Positions 52,337 to 63,305 of a stretch of 64,000 bases of DNA are shown piece after piece. The position numbers and the translations under genes were made by a program. The notes beneath the pieces are model-generated. The model saw only the letters and a list, made by a program, of their open reading frames with translations, was not told the origin of the DNA and ran no database searches. The DNA is taken from NCBI RefSeq assembly GCF_002078875.1, contig NC_034411.1:58478718-58542717 (forward strand), in the 5' to 3' direction. This stretch comes from Numida meleagris. Taxonomy: Eukaryota; Chordata; Aves; Galliformes; Numididae. Positions within the stretch are counted from its first letter, which is position 1. Every line of letters starts with the position of its first letter.

Positions 52337-53090
52337 GAATCATAGAATCATAGAATGGCTTGGGTTGAAAAGGACCTCAAAGATCATCGAGTCTCAACCC
52401 CCTGCCAAGTGCAGGGTTGCCAACCACTAGACCAGGCTGCCCAGAGCCACGTCCAGTCTGGCCTTGAATGCCTCCAGGGACGGGGCATCCACAACCTCCC
52501 TGGGCAACCTGTTCCAGTGCGTCACCACCCTCTGTGTGAAAAACTTCCTCCTAATATCTAACCTAAATCTCCCGTCTCAGCTTAAAACCATTCCCCCTTG
52601 TCCTATCGCTATCCACCCTCACAATCAATCAATCCCCCTCCTGTTTATACGCTCCCTTCAAGTATTGGAAGGCCACAATGAGGTCTCCCCGGAGCCTTCT
52701 CTTCTCCAAACTAAACAAGCCCAGTTCCCTCAACCTTTCCTCATGGGAGAGGTGATCCAGTCCTCTGATCATCTTGGTCACCCTCCTCTGCACTCGTTCC
52801 AAGAGCTCCATGTCCTTCTTGTGCTGGGGGCCCCAGGCCTGGACGCAGTACTCCAGATGGGGCCTCACAAGAGCTGAGTAGAGGGGGACCACCACCTCCC
52901 TCTCCCTGCTGACCACTCCTCTTTTAATGCAGCCCAGAACATAGTTGGCCTTCTGGGCTGCCAGCACACACTGCTGCCTCATGTCCAGCTTCTCGTCCAC
53001 CAGGACCCCCAAGTCCCTCTCTGCAAGGCTGCTTTCAAGTACTTCTTCCCCCAGGTTGTATAAATACCTGGGATTGCTCAGTGTTGCACT
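52337..53090 (-). mobile_element. CR1 LINE, 5'-truncated, about 750 bp
   Basis: A minus-strand CR1. The left end has two ATTCTATG-type tail units (reverse complement), then the 3' UTR with CAACCCCCTGCCAAGTGCAG and GCCAACCACTAGACCAGGCT. ORF2 sequence extends right to about 53090, where homology ends in the region coding for the segment after the RT catalytic box. A reading frame is open at 52629-53012 and then stops near the SDRTRGNG region. It is the second longest preserved CR1 frame in the window. Confidence 0.95.
52629..53012 (-). pseudogene. CR1 ORF2 C-terminal fragment
   Basis: A 127-codon frame with [59 protein letters not shown] and [16 protein letters not shown], the region that follows the RT catalytic box in CR1. 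It ends at a TGA where family members continue; a short TTGATTGATTG duplication or a Trp-to-stop change lies there. It is not functional because the catalytic core is absent. Confidence 0.9.
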
Positions 53091-55986
53091 AGAAGCACAG
53101 CATCAGAAGGACAAAGTTGCAGGCTGCAAATCAGAGAGAAATTCTAGTCTTTGGTGGTTCTAGAGGTGGGGGGTTGGGGCTTCAGCCCCAGCAACAGGGT
53201 CTCTAAGAGCCAGGTAGGGTGAAATAGTAACAGAAGCAAATAGGATTGAGAACATTTCAGTAATCGTGCAGAGTAAAGATGCACTTTGATCAGTAAGTGT
53301 TTACAGGGCAATGCCTTTTTGTGCACATGCATGCACAAGAGTCTGTATGTATGCATACGCATAAACACGCACACATATACATAAAAGCTATAAGGCAGTA
53401 TCATGATTACAGCTTGCAGTTTTCAATTCTTAGTCATCAGAGGTGAATGTGACACTAGTTTTTTCCTGAATCTTTCTTCTGTGTTTTCTGTTTATTTACT
53501 ATCGACTGTGTTCCACGTTTGGCCACTTTATTTCATATGGTGATATTTATGTTTCCTGACTTGAAGGACTGACATTTTTATACTCCAGAGAAAGGAACTG
53601 AAGCTTTAACGATAGCCATTGAAAATTCTTGTATTGCTTATTCACATTCCTCCAAGTTAGGTATTTTGCATCAATACTTATAACATCCTAAGCATCCAAA
53701 TAGGTTGTCTGAAAACAAAGCCATAAAATAATATTTATGAACGTGGATCAGAGAGAAATGAAAAATGTATCATCTTAGCAAACTGGTGATTTACATTCAA
53801 ATAAGTGCCTGTAAATTTGTAGTGTTAAGTGGTTATGTTCACTTCGTAAGTTGCATGTTTGTGTATGTATGTAAATGTGTATTATTTTTTGTTGGTTTTT
53901 TTAGATGATGATTAAATATAGCCCTTCCTGTAATTTATTTTTTTACTAAGTAGAAAGTTCATTTATTCCCATTACTGTTAATTTTGTAAGTGACCTGGGG
54001 CAATTAATCTCTACCGTTACAGCCCTGGACAGGTTTCTTAGGAATTCTAAAATGTCTGGCTTTCCCTGTGTTTTCTCTTGCAACTTGATGCTTGTTGACA
54101 TGCTGATTCATGTTTTACAACACCTGATAGGTTTTGTTCATCTGGAAAAATGAGTTTAAAGAGGTCACGTCAGCTTTTCCTCACTCCTCCTAGACCATAT
54201 ATCTCCTTTTAATTTAAACTCCCAGTATTAAAAAATAAATAAATAAAAAGTGGGATTTCTGCAGCTAAACTAAACTGGAGCAATCAGTGGAATTTATTAT
54301 CAAGGGATGTTTAATCTTAAAGCTAATACAAGGCTTCACAGCTATTGATTACATGTGAAGGATGCACAAACAGTTAATCATGCATGGAGGGAAACGAATA
54401 AACATCCTATCAAGAGGGAATGGGCATAGTTGTCAGCAGTGAAGTTATATTTCATTGTTTACTATACCTCTGAAGCAGGGACAGCTATATTTTTGCATCC
54501 AGAAAGATATCTCCTTAACTATATTGAATATCCCCCCGTTGCTACTGAAACTAGTGTAGTACTGCTGATAATCTATGTAATAATTTAGATGTTTTCTTCA
54601 GCTCCCTGAGGTATGTGGTCAATAAGAAATTTGTAAACTGGCTTAATAAGTCAGTCGCTGACTGAAATGAAAAGGGTAAAATCTCATAGATTTTCATGCA
54701 GTAGCATTATAACCTTCATTAGCAACAAAATAAATCTGTATTGCTAGTACAGTATAAATGCTGTTGCTTTATTTATTCTGGGTGCATATTTCACATAAGA
54801 AATAGGTGGACATACTGATGTACTCAAAGTGGGTTCTTTTTGTGTTTGTATCCATACTTATGTTGTATTCTGTATATATCTGAAAAAGGAGATGCTTAGT
54901 AATTCTATTTTTGTTGTGAGAATACATACCTGTTAATTTTTCATTTTCTGTCTGACTGCTGAAATTATCTCAAATTGTATGATTTCTTTCAACTTCATTT
55001 GAATTACCTTTCTTTGATGTTCACTACTTCTTTATGCTTCTAAATTTAAAAAGATTAAAGGCCTGAGTTTTCAGATTTGGTTGACAAAAGTCATGGAATA
55101 TGGAACAAGATTTGAGGAAAGAAGGGAAAAAAATAGTACCTGTATTTATATACATGACTGATGTCCTGCTTCTGTGTGCCTTCAAAATGAGAGATTGCAG
55201 ATACTTTAAAAGTGGAGTACCTGAATTAGGAAGCTATGATTCCAATAACATATGAAAAATAGGTGTTGATCAAATTAGTAATATAATTTGGTGTTACTCA
55301 CAAGTTGGCAGGAAAGAGTCTATGACTCTAGATAAACGGTTCATGAACTCTCATAAAGTAGTTATTAAAGAATAAAGCCAGCACTGTTAATTGATTTTGC
55401 CTTTTACTCTGCTTAAATATGATCAAAAATCTGCCAGAAAAGGAAACAAGAACTGTTCTGCAATTAAAAAGAAAAGAAAAAAAAAAAAGAGCTGTTCAAG
55501 GATATTAGACTGAAATACATGACATTCTTTTGATGTCTGAATAAATTGGACCTTCCTGTATTATCATATTGCTTTTTTTAACATATGTTCTTACATCAAC
55601 TTAGTTTTAAGATCTATTTTCCCTAAAGGATCCTAAAGAAACATGCATTGCTTCTGGATATTTCATAGCTATTACGTTTCTCCAGCACTAGGGCCATATT
55701 CAGACAGATTAAACTCTGCCAGGAGTGATATCCAATTGCAGATTGCGTTTGTAGGTAATCTTCTGACAAGCCTGTCTCTTAGGCATCCACAGTCATACCT
55801 CAGTAGGAGGGTTTTCCCTGCAAGATTTGCAGTGTAATTTAGGCATTTGGAGTATGACTTATGTTCCTTAGGGACTGAGTCTAAATAAATTCTTTTGGAT
55901 TTGTAGATCCTTGAAACATAGGGTTTTCATCATGTGTGTTCATCATAGGGCATATCACCTCACCTAGAATTTTCTTTGTTCGTAAC
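53091..55986. other. Unique AT-rich DNA, no gene recognised
   Basis: Short chance frames only. The phrase GTGACCTGGGGCAATTAATCTCT near 53991 is reminiscent of a MIR core but is too short to call. Confidence 0.6.
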
Positions 55987-56495
55987 TGTCAACGGTTTAC
56001 GGGCAGGTTTGGCCCGGTTCTGTGACAAATGGGGTGGGGGACCCATGGACCCATGCCCTGGGAAAGGGAAAAGGGAAAAAGGGTAGGGAGATGGGCCTAA
56101 ATACAAAACAGCGGCAACAATCTGAGGAGAAACAAACTAATTTAGTAAATAAGATATCGGAATGCGAAACAACACAATATAATACAATATAATTACAAAT
56201 TAAGCTAATCCAATAAAATGAGAGAGAGTGTCCAAAATCAGGGTAGGCCTTACTCTAATACCGATGGTGAGACAGCTGGGGAGCAAGATGCTGCCGGGAC
56301 GAAAGGCAGGACGAGAAGAAGGAACATCCCGTGGTCTGTGAGCAGTTTTATCTTTCACTCTGACCGGAAAACGGTAGCAGGGCCGCAAAGTCCTCTGGAG
56401 AATGTAGTAGTTCTTCTCTTCTGAGAACCAGGTACATACACTACATGATGTTATGATGTGGAATACCAATAACCAAAAATCATAAAACCATGACA
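55987..56495 (-). mobile_element. Solo LTR, family A, minus strand
   Basis: A 509-bp LTR read on the minus strand. The reverse complement begins TGTCATGGTTTTATGATTTT at 56495 and ends CCGTTGACA at 55987, giving TG...CA termini. Flanks are GTAAC (55982-55986) and ATAAC (56496-56500), a 4/5 match consistent with a 5-bp target duplication. Its start and the TTTCTCCTCAGATTGTTGCC segment match the LTR at 38523-39108 in the opposite orientation. The 184-codon minus frame 56200-56754 runs from unique flank into the LTR and is not a gene. There is no adjacent internal retroviral sequence. Confidence 0.85.
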
Positions 56496-56500
56496 ATAAC

Positions 56501-57960
56501 ATATTTATAGGATGCTCCAGTTCAAATACGTTGGCCTGGATTTTTCTAATAGAAACTGAGAGACAACCTGTTAGTGCTTTAGCTTTGGTAAAGGAGTGCA
56601 CTTCTGATGGAAATGTCGTGACTGTCCACAATTTGTACACTTTCTCTTGTATCATGGAACTGTCACAGAATGAGCAAACCAGATTTCTTTGAAGTTGAAC
56701 TGGAAAATAGGTTTTTGTAATGCATGTCCAGCCACTGAAGGACATCTGGTTCAACAGTCCAAAATGCAGCTAGTAAAACCATGCAACATCTTTATAGCGT
56801 GGATGTCAAATCCAAAGCCTGAGCACTTTTCTTCTACACACGATGCATGTTGCTGATGTAGATGCAACTTTTAGGAAAGTCATCAGACCAGCTTTAGATA
56901 TCCACTACTGTCATGGGTTGCCTTCTTGATCGGGGGAGATAATGATCAAGTACTTTTGAGGCACAATTTCTCTCCTCCTAAATTGCTTCAACTAGTCATG
57001 TTGTATGTATGTGGTTTTTTTTTACTCCTTCTAACCTAATAATAAATGGAATTTAGACAACTAGCTTAAAAACACATGCTTACATACTAGAAGCTTAAAA
57101 TTAAGTGGCTAAGAAGGCAAATAGGATGCTGACAGATAGCAGATCACCCAGAGAAATGCAGAAGTGATCAGAGCTTATGTTCTCTCATGCTCAGACTTTG
57201 GCTGTCTGTTGAAATCTATGATAACTCCAGTACAGTCCTGCTCAGTGAGTGATACACTTTTCACATACAGCAATCTGAACTGAGTTTAGGATGAGAGGCA
57301 GCTTAGTGTCTGTGTAAAATCTTTCTCTAAAATTCATTGTTCGGTAATAACAGAAGTAATAATTGAGAGTAATGCAACTGAAATAAGCAAATGAGAAAGC
57401 TTGTTTTCTTACTACACATTTTACAGCTGTTCTGTTTTTGGCTGTACCTCCTCCAGTGTTTTTCCCTCATGCGATTCTTACATGCTCTTTTTAGAAGAAT
57501 TCTTTACAGCAGCCTGACTATAACATTTTTGTGAGTTTTAGGAACATTTTGTTTTTGTAGGACCTTGCATGAACCGAGGAAGCAGCAGGAGCCACAGTGA
57601 CATCTAAGAATAATCCTTTTTTATTTCCCACATGCCAAGGAGGGACCCTTCCTGGAAAGGTCAGGAGAAGCCACAGGACAGAGAGGCTCATATTCTCAAA
57701 AAGAAAAGTCTGGGGAATTCCAGTGGGTGTTCAGACTGATAATATTAGCAGAAAAATTAGGACATATTTTTCCTATGTCTTTTTTATTTTAAAATGTCGG
57801 GGCAAGATAATTAAAGGAGGCTCTGTCAGAAACAATGTGTTTCAAATTGCAGGGTTGCTATCTTAAATCCAGCTGATGCTAATCCTTTAATAATTGTCAT
57901 ACATTTACTTATGTATGTAGGAGCTTTTACTGGATATAAGCACCACATCGTTCAAAACTT
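56501..57960. other. Unique DNA, no gene recognised
   Basis: The frame 57597-57866 (89 codons, basic) shows no recognised domain. No RNA gene or transposon was recognised. Confidence 0.6.
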
Positions 57961-58450
57961 ATAGAATCATTGAATTGCCAAGGTTGGAAAAGACCTCCAA
58001 GATCATCCAGTCCAACCATCCACATACCACCAAAATTTCCACAGTGAACCATGCCTCTTAGTACCACATCTAAGCATTTCTTGAACACCTCCAGGGACAG
58101 TGACTCCACCACCTCCCTGGGCAGTCCATTCTAGTGCCTGACTACTCTTTTGGAGAAAAATTTTTTCCTAATACCCAACCTGAATCTCCCCTGGCACAAC
58201 TTGAGGCCATTCTCTCTAGTCCTGTCACTAGTTACCCATGAGAGGAGGCCAACCCCCACTTCACCACAGCCTCCTTTTAGGTCATTGTAGGGAGCAATAT
58301 GGTCTCCCCTGAGCCTCCTCTTCTCCAGACTGAACAATCCCAGCTCCCTCAGCCACTGCTCATAAGACCTGTGCTTCAGACTCCTCACCAGCTTCATTGC
58401 CCTTCTCTTGACACGCTCCAGGGCCTTTTTGACTTTCTTATAGTGAAGGG
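57961..58450 (-). mobile_element. CR1 LINE, 5'-truncated, about 490 bp
   Basis: A minus-strand CR1 of the same type as the 8.2-kb copy: the left end has ATAGAATCATTGAATTGCC, then GGTTGGAAAAGACCTCC, TCATCCAGTCCAACC and the ACCTCCCTGGGCAG segment. Minus frames 58131-58397 and 57927-58112 carry [28 protein letters not shown] and [21 protein letters not shown] stop inside the HWNxLP region splits them. Homology ends near 58450 in decayed GTAGTGAGGGGC-like sequence. Confidence 0.94.
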
Positions 58451-60534
58451 CAATGTGGATTTATGCATTATATCTCCATCTTAAGCTTAAGATTCCATTT
58501 TTTTTCTGTGTCACAGAAGTGACCTGGATACTCTTAAACTTGGTATGAATTTCAGTCGGTGCAGGTAAAGTAGAGGTTTGAAGTCAGCTCCTCAGTCTAA
58601 TACCATACCAGAAAGAGTACAAAAAGGCAGGGAGGGCAAAAAAATGTATAAATCAGAAGGCCAACTCCAATTAAAAATTGCGTGTTCTGGCAGGATGCAT
58701 TGAATGACAGCATATGGTGTTATTCAAGAAGCACTATCTTTATCTGAACTGTCTGTGCTTTAAAATTTGGTAGTTTTCCATTTCATACAGACAAAAGTAT
58801 GTTTTACCTGTTGTTCAGAAAATCAAATTCTCCTTTCCCTTGCAAATAACTGTGTACTGCAAACAACGTTTAGCATTTCTGATGAAAGACAGGAAACCAG
58901 AAAGACTTATCGTGCTTTGTTAGTCTTATTTGATGGGATAGTTTTAATTCAGGTAATAAGTTTTATCATTAAAAACTGGTTCTGAGGCGATGCACGATCT
59001 CACCTTGTTTCTTCTGTAACAGGTCTTTTCTTTTCACTGCCATTTCTGTATAAGTGAAGATAATCTCTACAAAGAAGCTCTGATATTGACCTGTCATATC
59101 ACGTGTTGCTTATCTAGTACTAAAGAAATTGAATTTCATTTTATCTGTTATCTGGAGTTTCTTATTAAATCATCCCGCAATTCAGAGATGGTATGAGGTC
59201 AGCAGGTTCTGTGTCTTTTGCCAGCTATCCCTGGATTATTAACCTTTGGAGAATTTCTGAAGCTGTTCTTTATTTTATCCCATAACATTGAGTTAAATCT
59301 TTTTGATCCGTAACTTGTTGCAAGTGAATACCATGTGCATTGTAATTCTCTTACTTAATGCTGTTTCTGAATAAGGAATGAGGACTTAGTAGTCTGTATA
59401 AATGTAGAAATCTCTTTTACTATTCAGGTTTGTTTTTTTTTTTTCTGTTCTCTTTATATTCTCCCAGTGATTCTGTTTTTAATTGGTGAGTGTAACGGCA
59501 GTCAGACTGGGTGATGGATCTGAGTCAGAGAGCGAATGGTTCTATTTGTTTGACAAGGGATGCCATGAAGGTGATAAGGAGGAAGGTAATGGTGTTTGGG
59601 TGTGGCAAGAGGCAGGCAGTAAGCAGCAGTGGGAAATGCATGGAGGTCATAGCAGCAACTGTGGACAAACTGAGTCTGGTAGAGTGGAGTGTGTTCCCAG
59701 GAGGTCTTGGGAGGATGAGGCAGTAGGTTTAATGGAGGAAATCATGCAGACTGAAGAGCATACTGATACAAATCATGCCCTGCAGTCCCCAGTTAAGACT
59801 GAGATTGAACCGGTCCTTTCCTCAGCTTCTCATATGAAGTACAAAATTACATATTTTCACTGATCTAAAAATGTGCACTGCAACACCATCACCAAACCCT
59901 CCATATGCCTTATGGCTGTGTTTCTTTTGGAGGATGTGATTCTGCCAGTCAGGATGTTCATGCTTTCAGAGCTTGAGACAGTCACAGGATATTGAATTTC
60001 TCACAACAGCAGGAGGCCAAAGTGCTTTCTTGCCATCACCACTGCCATCACCACAAGGAACTGTCTTCTGTGTTAAATGTGTTTTCCATTATAGAGAAAG
60101 GCTTGAAAAATATTTTAATTGAAAAAAATAATGATTTTAAAAACAGGATTCGTTACAAAACAAAGAAAGTGTTACTTCATTCAATTTCTAAACTCAAAGT
60201 CAAAAAATCTTTCAAAATCCTTCCCCTCATTGAAACTTGATGATAGGTTTAGAGTATTATCTTGGAAATGAATAAGCCAAACTATTGCTTTTCAAATAAC
60301 TCTATGCTCAAGACTTCATTTAATGTCTGGCCACTGTTATGCTTTCAAACTTGTTCTAGGAAAAATGGCATGAACTCTTCTAAAAAAGGAGCTAGAGATG
60401 AGGAGTGTGCAGTGGAGTTTGCATTTCTGCGTAGGCACTGAAAAGTCAAGTGTAAATGAGGTCTCTGAAGGGCTGCTGCTGTGATCCACTGCTACTTGGA
60501 AGCTGGAGCACAGGTGACCTGGAAGCTGGGGACC
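58451..60534. other. Unique DNA with one unexplained 126-codon frame
   Basis: No gene can be supported. The plus frame 59483-59863 (126 codons, acidic, rich in Glu, Gly and Ser) ends shortly after PVKTEIEPVLSS. It has no recognised domain, and no splice or promoter evidence was assessed. Frames of this size occur elsewhere in the window by chance. A T run lies near 59432-59443. Confidence 0.5.
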
Positions 60535-60700
60535 ACTCAGGTTTCTTCTGCTGCTGGCAGTTAAATCACCTTGGAGTTTTGAATAAGTTATTAACCTTTT
60601 AGTGTCTTTTTCTCCTTGAAGGATAAGCATAAACGCTTACTTGTCTCACAAGGCTAATTGGTAAATTAGTGTTTGGAAAATGTTAAGGACTTTTTGCTAT
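60535..60700 (+). mobile_element. Probable MIR-like ancient SINE
   Basis: The stretch has, in order, TCACCTTGGAGTTTTGAATAAG, TTATTAACC, TCTTTTTCTCCTTG, GATAAGCATAAACGCTTACT, CTCACAAGGCTAATTGG and TAAATTAGTGTTTGGAAAATG. This is the order of the MIR core and its LINE-like tail (GACCTTGGGCAAGT...CTTAACC...GATAATAATGCTTACC...CTCACAGGG...TTAATGTTTGTAAAG). Divergence is high, as expected for a SINE from before the amniote split. The call is from recognition, and boundaries are approximate. Confidence 0.5.
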
Positions 60701-62488
60701 TGTTTAATATTATTGAAACTCCAGCTGACAGGTACAGAAATGAATAGATTTTGGAAGAGTCTTATTTCTTGCCTCTTCATCAGAGAGTGCCATTTTGACA
60801 TAATTAAGTCATCAAAGAAGGAAAACATCATGGACTGAATACCCATACATTTTGAATAAAAGTTCTAGATATGACTGAAAAAGAAAAGATGGGGAAACAA
60901 CAACTGGGAAGACAGGGTATAAGTGAATTTACTAGGTTTAGTAGTACAGAAACAATATCCTGAGATCAGAAGAGAATGTATAAATTGAAATTAAATCACG
61001 GGAGGATAAAGAAAATATTTCAGTAAGCTCAAGTCCCTTAAGTAAGATAGGGAAAGGGAAAAGTGGCAGATAAGCAGTTCCTTTAGTTCCTATCTAGAAT
61101 GTAATTATTCTTAATGAGATGCTGGAATTTTGGGAAAGCCTGCTAAAAAATTCAGTGATGTTTTATCTGAGAAAAATAATTATTGGGAGATTGCTTTCTA
61201 GTGAGGTGTTACAGATGGAGGCTTTGTGGTGTGGTTGTATAAAACAATTGGTCTTTACCTCTAGAGATCCTTGAGATAAATGTTGCCTGGAGGCAAGAGT
61301 AAAATTGTTGTTTCAGAGCATCATTTTAGAAGCAGTGGGACTGTTGGCAGAGTTTACCAAAGCTGTTGAGAGACTCGGCAGATTTTAATTACCATCTCAA
61401 TATTGCAGAATTTGTTTAATTTCTGACAAAGAAGGGAATAGTTTTGAGAAAGTGAGATCACACTCTGTCTTTCATTCTTTCCTGTTTGACTGTTGAATAA
61501 AGGATCCTTTTCAATATCTCCTCTGATGCTGTGACACATTTGTAAAATTTGCATAGAATTGTAAAATAATTTTTCTTTAAGATTAACAAAGCTTTTATTT
61601 TTTTTCTTTTCTTTTTAAAGTTCCATATAGCATAGTATGAATGCATTGTAAGGCTTGTCAGGAAAGAAGCAAGATGAAAACAGTGCTTCTTTTTTTTTTT
61701 TTGCTACTTATCAGCCTGCTTCAAACAGTGATATTTTCAGTCTTCGTGGCCAAATGGCTTGTACCACGTTATAATTCTTTTAGCAGTCCTAATAAACTTT
61801 AAATTCAGGTTCTTCTGGTATGGGTGGATGGAAGCATAACCTGGATTAGTAGAATAAATACAAGATTATTAAAAGGAGAAGAACCAATCCATTTTAGAAG
61901 GAAAAATAACCCTACAACTCAAAACAATATTTACTCTTTTAGACCTCAGAATATATCAGAGAATGTGTAACTATTCTTTAATCATCATTTGTGTGTGTAA
62001 AGAGGTTAACGATTGTTGTTTCCATTTTAGTGATACTTTTCCTAAGCAACACCTGAATGTGTGTTGTTTTTTTTTCTAAGTTCTTAGAGTAGCCAAAGAA
62101 ATACTTTTTTTTTTTTAAAGACTTACCAGCTCTTTCAGTGTATTGCTGTGTTGCTACTTTGTTTGCAACTGCCTCTCACCTGTTGGTACTTGGTGAAGCA
62201 CTGGCCATTGTTTCTTCTATAAAAACCTTTTTTTCCCTCCTTCTCTTCAAGTCTCTTATCTCTGGAGGACCTTTTCAGTGGTATCTTTCAGCTTCACATC
62301 TCTATTGTCACATTATACAATATGTTCAGAAAGCCACTGCCCAGGACGTCTATTTTTGCATTTGTATTTTTTTCCCATACGTGTGATAAGTTGGTACTTA
62401 AGGACAAAGGGAACACATTTTTTCAAAACCCAGAAAGAGAGATAGTAGAAGCAAATAGGCACAATTTTTGTTCCTCAGACTAGGAATT
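60701..62488. other. Unique AT-rich DNA, no gene recognised
   Basis: Short frames only. T runs lie near 61690-61701 and 62106-62116. The frame 62138-62386 is hydrophobic and unrecognised. Confidence 0.6.
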
Positions 62489-63305
62489 GTAGAATATCCT
62501 GATCTGGAAAGAACCCACAAGGATCATAGGGGTTGGAAGTGACACGCAAGGATCAAGTCCAACCACTGGCTCCACATAGGACCAGCCAAAATCCAAATCC
62601 TATGTCTGAGAGCATTGTCCAGACACTTCTTGAACTCCAACAGTTTGGTGCCATGAACACTGCCCTGAGCAGCCTATTCCATTCCCCCTGCCCTCTGGTG
62701 AAGAACCTTTTCCTAACACCCAACTTGACCCTCCCCTAACGCAGCTCCACGCCATTCCCTCAGGTCCTGTCACTGTCACCAGAGAGTAGACATCAGCACT
62801 GCCCCTCTGCTCCCCTTGTGAGGAGCTGCAGGCCACCATGAGGCCTCCCCTCAACCTTCTCTGCTCTGGGCTGAACAAACCAGAGGACCTCTGCCACCCT
62901 TCATACGTCTTGTCCTCCTGTCCTTATGTTGTGGCAACTAATCTGCATCCAGTGCATGAGGTGAGATTGCACAGTGCAGAGCAGGACAACCCCTTCCCTC
63001 GCCCAGTGGTAGTGCTGGGCCTGATACACTCCAGGGTACTGTTGTCCCTTTTGGCTGCCAGGGCGTACCGCTGGCTCAGATTCAACTTGCTGCCAACCAG
63101 AATCCTCAGATCCCTTTCCACAGGGCTGCTCTCCTGCCTCTCATCCTCCAGTCTGTATGCATACCCAGGACAGCCCAATCCCAGGTGCAGAATCTAGCAT
63201 TTGCTCTTGTTAATCTTCATGCAGCTGGTGATTGTCCAGACCTCTAGTTTGTCAAGATTTCTCTACCCTTGACAGAGTCAGCAGTTCCTCCCATTTTAAT
63301 GTCAT
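62489..63305 (-). mobile_element. Old CR1 LINE, about 800 bp, decayed
   Basis: A minus-strand CR1 of a different, older-looking subfamily. The left end has TGTAGAATATCCTGATCTGG and GACACTTCTTGAACTCCAAC, then GTGAAGAACCTTTTCCTAAC, TCAGGTCCTGTCACTGTCACC and CTCTGCTCTGGGCTGAACAA. The right half (about 62930-63300) encodes decayed ORF2, seen as ERDLRILVGSKLNLSQRYALAA in frame 62924-63178 minus. The stretch between (62895-62995) aligns poorly and may hold an internal deletion. The reading frame is broken many times. Confidence 0.88.

Noticed and set aside
53991..54020. Short MIR-core-like phrase
   Set aside because: Only about 25 bases are similar and the expected downstream parts are missing, so it is not distinguishable from chance.
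56200..56754. 184-codon minus-strand open frame
   Set aside because: It crosses from unique flanking DNA into a solo LTR and resembles no protein; the frame is fortuitous.
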